Origin: Pogostemon cablin
Lineage: Eukaryota; Streptophyta; Magnoliopsida; Lamiales; Lamiaceae
Direction of reading: 5' to 3'
Length of the DNA: 64,000 nucleotides
Assembly (NCBI GenBank): GCA_023678885.1
Contig: CM042998.1
Location: 6,885,820-6,949,819 of the forward strand
Shown here one piece after another: positions 57,865-64,000 of the stretch. The position numbers and the translations under genes were made by a program. The notes below the pieces were generated by a model. The model saw only the letters and a program-made list of their open reading frames with translations, was not told the origin of the DNA and made no database searches. The stretch's first letter is position 1. Every line of letters starts with the position of its first letter.

Positions 57865-58917
57865 TGTAATATCCCAAAATAAATAATATATATATATAAT
57901 AATGATAAATAATAATAAAAATGATGATATATTATCAATAAAATAAAAGTGCACACACGCACACATATTAATATATGTATGATCTTTATTTTCAAATTAT
58001 TCGCTTATGATTATTTATTTGCTAACCATGACTTTTCTCAAGATTTATTTCAGGGAGGCATGATTTAGAGATTCGAATTTAACTGCACTCGGAAGATAAA
58101 GTATAATAATAATTAAAATAATAATGATAATAATAATAATTATTATTACTAAAAAAATTATTATTTAATGATATGATATGCATGTCACAAAGGATTTTGT
58201 AAAAAAAAAAAATATACACTAAGTGAAAGCTTTAGCTTCTCGTATCGCAAAAGGCCAAGCATGTGGCACGTCAACCCTAATCAGTTCTTTCTTCTATAAA
58301 TTGTGGGTCACTGTCACGTAATGAGTTAAGAAAAAAAATGGTGAGTTTCACTCACTCGCTCTCTCTCTCTGATATCATTTCTCTCTCATATCATCTAGGT
58401 TACTCTCTCTCTCTCTTATATTTTTCATTATGTAGTAGCAGATATTATTTCTCTCTCATATCATCTAGGTTCCTCTCTCTTATACTTCCTGGATTCTCTC
58501 TTTGCACTATGTAGCAGATCACTACCTCTCCCTTATCTTCACTTCTGAATGCCCAATTTCTTTTTAGCAGATTCAAATTCGAACCCTATTCTCTTTAATG
58601 TGACTCCCAAATTCAATCTCAACCCTTACGTTACCAAAAACCAGCTCTGATTCCAGGAGTCAAAATTTCCAGTTGAAACTCACCATAAAACCTTCCTCTA
58701 CGCCTGATGCCTAGTCGGGATTATTGCGTTGGATTACCATTTCCATTTATTACCACAATCAAAGAAGAATCACAGGTTGTTGATAATCTTTCTATTGATA
58801 TATATATGAATATATATGTGTATGTATGTATTTGTCATATATATATATAAAAAAAAATTTATTTTATTATATATTTTTTTCTGTGATTGGAGATGTGTAC
58901 GTGAAGGCAGACAGCTA
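57865..58917 (+). mobile_element. Probable solo LTR, TGTAATATCCC start
   Basis: TGTAATATCCCAAAAT is a typical start of chromovirus-type gypsy LTRs in plants. A TATA box-like 'cttctataaattg' (58291-58303) is followed by a CT-rich leader with a tandem repeat ('atttctctctcatatcatct' at 58376 and 58447). The likely end is 'gacagctaca' at 58917. No TSD could be matched, so the ends are tentative. Confidence 0.5.
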
Positions 58918-59940
58918 CAATTATGAGTACTGACTATTACTCCATTTTGAAGTATAACTTATGTTTTAAATTTATGGAATTTAGTCATCCAATTTTTGTG
59001 ATGATTTCAATATCAACTTAAAGGATCATTATTAAATCTTCTTTAGTATTTAGATGATTAATTAATTTTGACGTTTAATAATACTAATTAATGTGTATTA
59101 GATATTTGAGATTTAATCTATTTTTAGGCATATGATGTTGCTATATGAAAAAGATTCCACTTTACTTATTTTCATTTGACCGTGATTATACATGCACCAA
59201 AATTATTTTTTTAGTGATTATAATACTATTATTTTAACTTAAGCTTAATTATTAATTTTAAAGGAAACTTGTCAGTTTAGATAGGATACCGTTTTGATTG
59301 GGTTTAATTAATTTTTTATTTTCAAATTAATCTAACCCATTCATTAGTAGATAATTAATTTCTCATTAATACAAAGACAATTAAATAAGCCTTGGGTCTT
59401 TTCCACTTGGTTTTATTCTAAAATCTACAACAACAATCAATAAGCTCACAATTAATTAAATCCACAATGGAATTAATTGGCAAAACTACCCTATCTCACT
59501 TCTCCTTCATAGTTATCCTTTCTTCTTCCCTCATTTTTTTATGCAGTTTTATTTATAATTAGTCCATAATAAATAAAAACATTAAACAACAAAAGAAACA
59601 AATATACATTTGATCAAAATTATTCGTACAAAGTTCTAATTAAAAATATGTGTATAAAAATATATTAAAATAAAAATCACATAAAAAGGGGTATGCATTT
59701 TAATGGCAATAATTCTTCCGTGCAAGGAGCAGTACAATCTCGAATACTCCAAATCATTCTCCAATCTCTTTTATCTTCAAAGTAAAGGTGGGTGATTTTG
59801 ACAGAAAGTAAGACTAAATTTTACATTATTGGATACGCGCCACGTGCGCCCATTATTTAGATTGTCACTGTGCATTTTCTCACTTGGTGATCGTAGTCAT
59901 TTTGGGTTAGTATAAATCTATCGTGAAATAATTCACCTAG
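58918..59940. other. AT-rich DNA
   Basis: No gene recognised. 59815-59900 ('cgccacgtgcgcc') is a short GC-richer spot. Confidence 0.5.
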
Positions 59941-60619
59941 AATTCGTCTACTCCTATTTGACTAATGTCACACTATTGTGAAATATACACATGTCATAAT
60001 TTGACCATTGGTCACAAGTTAAAAGATGATGGATGGCTTTCAGAGTCATCTAGCCTTAGCAGGGCCCTTTTGATATATCAAAGATAGCATATGACTGACG
60101 AGTCATAAAGAAGAAAACCTTCGGGTAGACGAGTACTAAGAAGAAATATTCACACTATTAAGTAGTATCCAACTTATAACAATTGTAGGTCATCCAGTGA
60201 GAATTTATCTCACACTCCCTTTTTTTTCCTTTTAAAAACTTTTCAGGCTAACAATTCAAAGATGGTAGCAGTGACGAGGCATGGGGACACCTTCTATATA
60301 AATACATATAATGTTGTTTCTTAATAAGTCTTTTAAAGACCGCGTTGCAATAACCCCTATTGAACTCCTTTCAAGCGACACGTCGCATGTAAAATGATGT
60401 TATGATCTTTACAGTAACATTTTAAGTCCTAATCTACCATGTTTTCATTTACAAAAAAAAAAGTATTTGTACAATGCTAATATACGAAAGTATTCACGTT
60501 ACATTTATAGAAGTTTCAAAAAAAAATTCACATATATAGCTCGTTCACTCAGTGACACCAATGTTTCATTTTGCTAAGTAAAATACTTGGTAAAGTGAGA
60601 CTGGGGTATCACAGTAATG
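59941..60619 (-). mobile_element. Possible LTR fragment, minus strand (TGTGATACCCC start)
   Basis: Read on the minus strand, TGTGATACCCCAGTC begins at 60619. It has the TGTRATAYCCC form of the LTR head at 57865. Downstream text ('ctcactggatgaccta', 'acccgaaggtt') resembles plant LTR interiors. The far end and any TSD were not found. Confidence 0.35.
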
Positions 60620-60779
60620 AATTTTTAAATAAAACAGATATAGGTATGAGTGTGTGAAATCGTCTTACGTTAGACCATTTAAATAAAAATATAAATAAAT
60701 GATTTAAATTTCAATTTTAAAAAAAAATATGATAAAGTTAAAATATTCACAGTTCAAAATCCATACATAGTTATAATAT

Positions 60780-61250
60780 ACATATACAATACTATAATAC
60801 ATATTAATTTAATATTTAAATAATATTCTAAGAAAAATTATAAAAGTAAAACATTATTCAAATAAAAATAAATTTTTAAAAAATGAAAATTTTAAAAATT
60901 AAAAAAATATATACAGAATCGATTGAACTGATTCAATTGATTTTCTCAGTCCACGGGTTATGATATACAACAAAATAAATACCATATGGGTACGAGTAAT
61001 TTGTGGGTATACACAGGTTTGAAACAGGTACGAGTATCATAATAATTTTTTTATACGGGACAAGTACGGATAAGGGTAGTTAAAAATAAAGCGGATTCAC
61101 GTATGTGAATTCTTAAATTAGCATGTATTCTACCCATTTTCATCCCTAATTGTGCCATTTATGGGTACAAGTATACTAACAATATGATCAAAATTTGATA
61201 ATATTGTGTGTTAGAATTCCTAATTTCTTAGTAATAAAATTTGATGTTAT

Positions 61251-61343
<93 letters not shown>

Positions 61344-62400
61344 GTACCATACAATATAATTTATTAAAGAGTTGGTCTCTTGTGTCCCCAAGTGCACAAG
61401 ATGTGTAAGGATGCAACAATTTGTTTATAGTTAATAATAGTATAGTTTTTTTTATTTTAAATATAAAATTTAATCACTAAAAATAAAAATATAAATAAAT
61501 TAAATTAGTAAGAGTATTAAATAAGTATGAATAATTTGCTGGTAATGATAAAAAAAAGTTTGTGATGATTATAGATATCATAATGAATTTTTAAAATGGG
61601 ATATTAGGTACGGGTGGTGGATATTTAAATGGATACGGATTAAGGGTATCCATACTTATATAATTACAGAGGGAGTATTTATTTTATATTTAATAACAAT
61701 ATAATTATTTATTTTAAATATTAATTTAATCACTAAAAAATATAAATATATATTAAATAAATTAGTATTAAATAGGTAATGGTAACTTGCGGCATTGAAA
61801 TTTCTTTGGAATAAATACGGATATCATAATAAATTTTAAAAATGGGAATGGGACGAGTACAGATGGTGAACATTTAATGGATATGTGATAGAGATACCCC
61901 TAACACCGATATTGTTATCTCTAATAAATATATTTCTTGATATCTGTTTTACCCCAACCTTATTGCAATTGGTATAAGTTGTTCTAAACGGGTTTAAGAC
62001 AGATACAAATAGTTAAAAAATTATCCAAAATTAGAATTTGTGACAAATACAAGTATACTCATTGGATATTTGCGGCTACCCGTTTAGACATATCTCATGT
62101 AATATTTTTAATACTTACTATAATGAAATATATTATATATTTAATTTAAAAGTGTAAGACTTTTTTTAAAATCAAATTTATTAAAAAGGATTATATTATA
62201 TTTATTTTAAATTTAATTAGTAATAATATAATCTTATTTAAAATATTAATTAAATCACTAAATAATATACTATATAAAAAATAAATTTGTATTAAACGGG
62301 TACGAGTAACTTGCATGTATTGATAAACGAAGTTTGAGACGGAATATTGTAATGAATTTTTAAACGTAAAAAACACAGGTACAGGTATTCATGCAGAAAA
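60780..62400. repeat. Degenerate long-period repeat, four units
   Basis: The phrase group 'gggtacgagtaa(c)tt', 'atcataatgaatttttaaa' and '(t)ggga...gtac(g/a)ggt' recurs at about 60985-61045, 61525-61625, 61780-61875 and 62295-62385, each preceded by 'ttaatcactaaa' text. Units are roughly 250-400 bp and strongly diverged. A (TA)n tract (61254-61339) and a left MITE terminus (61368, 'gagttggtctcttgtgtcc') lie between. No gene. Confidence 0.55.
61253..61339. repeat. (TA)n microsatellite
   Basis: Uninterrupted TA run. The Ile-Tyr frames over it are artefacts. Confidence 0.95.
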
Positions 62401-63659
62401 CATTGTAAGTCAATAATGTGTGTTGATTCAATTTTCACTTGATTTATAGTAATTGTATATCTCTTCTACTGCAAAAAAAAATTAGTTGATAAATTCTAAG
62501 TAATCATGATTATTATACAAATAACCAGGTTTTCTTAACTAATAACCATATGCACTAATTTGGGCGAATGAATTCTTAAATGAATTAGAAACGCATGACG
62601 GTTATAATTGATCATAGTCCAAACATAATTAGTTCTTAACATGTTTGCAGAGTTGTAATTCAATACTCACATTATTTTACATATCAGTAACATTTCACAT
62701 CATTACATATCTATAATCTTCCTCATGAAAAGTTCTATCTAATGTGATAATGAATTTGCAGACTATTCCAAATATTTAGTTCCATGCTCAAGTTCTATTA
62801 CATGCTAATATGAACAAACGACAACGCGTACTCATCAATTTGATGATCATCACCAGGTAAAACTATTACATTTCTCATGCTTCTTCCCAGACTAAGTATT
62901 TCAATCCTCATTGTTGTTAATGACAGCGATTTAAGAATCACAATAAAGTTATGCATGAGATCGTTGTGTTTTAGATTAAAATAAATTACTCTTCAATTTC
63001 AAGGGAATATTATTAACCTCATAAAAAAAAAGTTTATATATAAAAATATTTAAAAAATGTCCTTGTCCGCACAACGCGCGACATGATAAATACTAGTTAA
63101 TTTTAAGAGTATAATTATAATTAACCCTTAAAAGGTGACAACACAAATATGAACTAGTTCCATCTGAACTCTTTATCATTTTTCATAAAAATATTAATAT
63201 TTTTTTATTTATTCTACAAATTATTCATAAAATAATTTATTATACTATTATTGATTTAGTGTCACTTTTTATTATTATAATATTAAAATAATTTATTGTA
63301 CTATTATTGCTTTAGTGTCACTTTTTATTATTATAATATTAAACTCATTTCGGGAATGATCTCAAATAAATGTTAATGTTTGTATATTTCTTGATATATT
63401 TTTTTTTTCTTTTCTTACTTACCTTCACTTTTTTTTTTCTTTTTTTCCATACAGGATAATTCTACGTACGTGTAATAAATGATATTTTATCTTAAAAAGG
63501 AAAATTCAAACAGTTTCAACATAGTAGCAAGTTGTGCGCACAGAGTGCATTATGTATCACGGACTAAAGGTTCGACAGAAAGAAAAAAGAAAAAAAAGAG
63601 AGAGAAAAATAAATAAATAAATAAATAAAATTATGAATAAATAACGCAAAGATAAATAG
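62401..63659. other. AT-rich DNA with a possible Helitron 3' end at 63066-63096
   Basis: 'gtccgcacaacgcgcgac', then atgataaatactag and T: the layout of a Helitron 3' end, but the stem is poorly paired. A 50-bp direct repeat ('tactattattg(a/c)tttagtg') lies at 63242-63330. No gene seen. Confidence 0.4.
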
Positions 63660-63875
63660 GTCATTTTTCACTTTTTAAAATAGTTATCACTATCGCTATA
63701 AAACGTTATCACTTTCGCTATAAAATGTTATAACATTTTATTTATATCATAAATTGTTAATTAATGAAATAGCATCATCACTTTTTATTAATTTATTATC
63801 ACTTTTCTGTATAAAAGTTGTCACTTTCTGGCCGTCTCATGTAACAGTCTCACACAAGTCTTTGTCATAACACAA
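63660..63875 (-). mobile_element. MULE-type MITE (GAGACGGTCTCACG family), one end lost
   Basis: 'ggccgtctcatgtaacagtc' and 'acacaagtctttgtc' at the right match the left end of 27278-27473 in reverse. The body has 'gttatcactttcgctataaa' repeats as in the sister copies. The left terminus stops at 'ggtcatttttcac' without the inverted 'gagac' box. Confidence 0.75.
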
Positions 63876-63951
63876 TGGGTATTTATTTACAGTTTAAAAC
63901 AACAATTATATATATGTACAATAAGACCTCACTCATAAGTCATATCCTCAC

Positions 63952-64000
63952 AGTGGCTGGTCTACGAGTTCCATCCTTAAGCACGGCCTCTAAAACCAGA
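63952..64000 (-). other. Possible coding exon running off the right edge
   Basis: On the minus strand, 49 bases read LVLEAVLKDGTRRPAT and stop at a good donor (ACT/GTGAGG). It would be in the right orientation to be an upstream exon of the RPC3 gene, but it is too short for a family call and lies 6.7 kb from the next exon. Confidence 0.2.

Overview
This is AT-rich, repeat-dominated nuclear DNA from a flowering plant, most likely a eudicot. The evidence is plant-type LTR retrotransposons, Helitrons with RPA-like genes, Mutator-like (MULE) elements and MITEs, Stowaway-type MITEs, long (TA)n tracts, and two intron-containing plant genes. I cannot name the species. No bacterial, organellar, tRNA, rRNA or CRISPR feature was recognised.

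Layout. 1-9200: nested LTR retrotransposon remains. These are the 3' end of one element with its LTR, a decayed Ty3/gypsy pol split by a solo LTR (perfect TSD ATATT), a broken copy of a small host gene, and a second solo LTR (perfect TSD ATGTC) inside a tandem repeat. 9200-12400: AT-rich DNA with nested MULE-type MITEs. 12402-18666: a non-autonomous LTR element (1.86 kb LTRs) carrying one non-gag/pol ORF. 19230-27480: MULE-type elements, including a Pack-MULE-like element (19658-21091, TSD TATTAATAA) and a 5 kb MULE (about 21571-26597). In the 5 kb MULE, a MuDR-type gene and a DUF1985-like gene converge, between two mirrored arrays of a CCGAATA motif.

28831-40800: a minus-strand Helitron made mainly of a tandem array with telomere-like CCCTAAA runs. 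A plus-strand Helitron (32692-39630) lies inside it. It carries one nearly complete and one partial copy of an RPA1-like gene, each broken at different places. 41190-46331: Stowaway, hAT-type and other TIR elements, then a long-TIR element of about 2.7 kb.

Two genes look functional. A five-exon class 3 lipase-like gene of the calmodulin-binding heat-shock protein type lies on + (47063-49850, 455 aa) and uses one GC-AG intron. The C-terminal half of an RNA polymerase III subunit RPC3 gene lies on - (53051-57287), with seven in-phase exons. Its N-terminal half is not seen before the right edge. From 57865 to 64000 the DNA is again LTR-like, MITE and degenerate repeat sequence. Apart from the lipase and RPC3, all coding material belongs to mobile elements or is broken.
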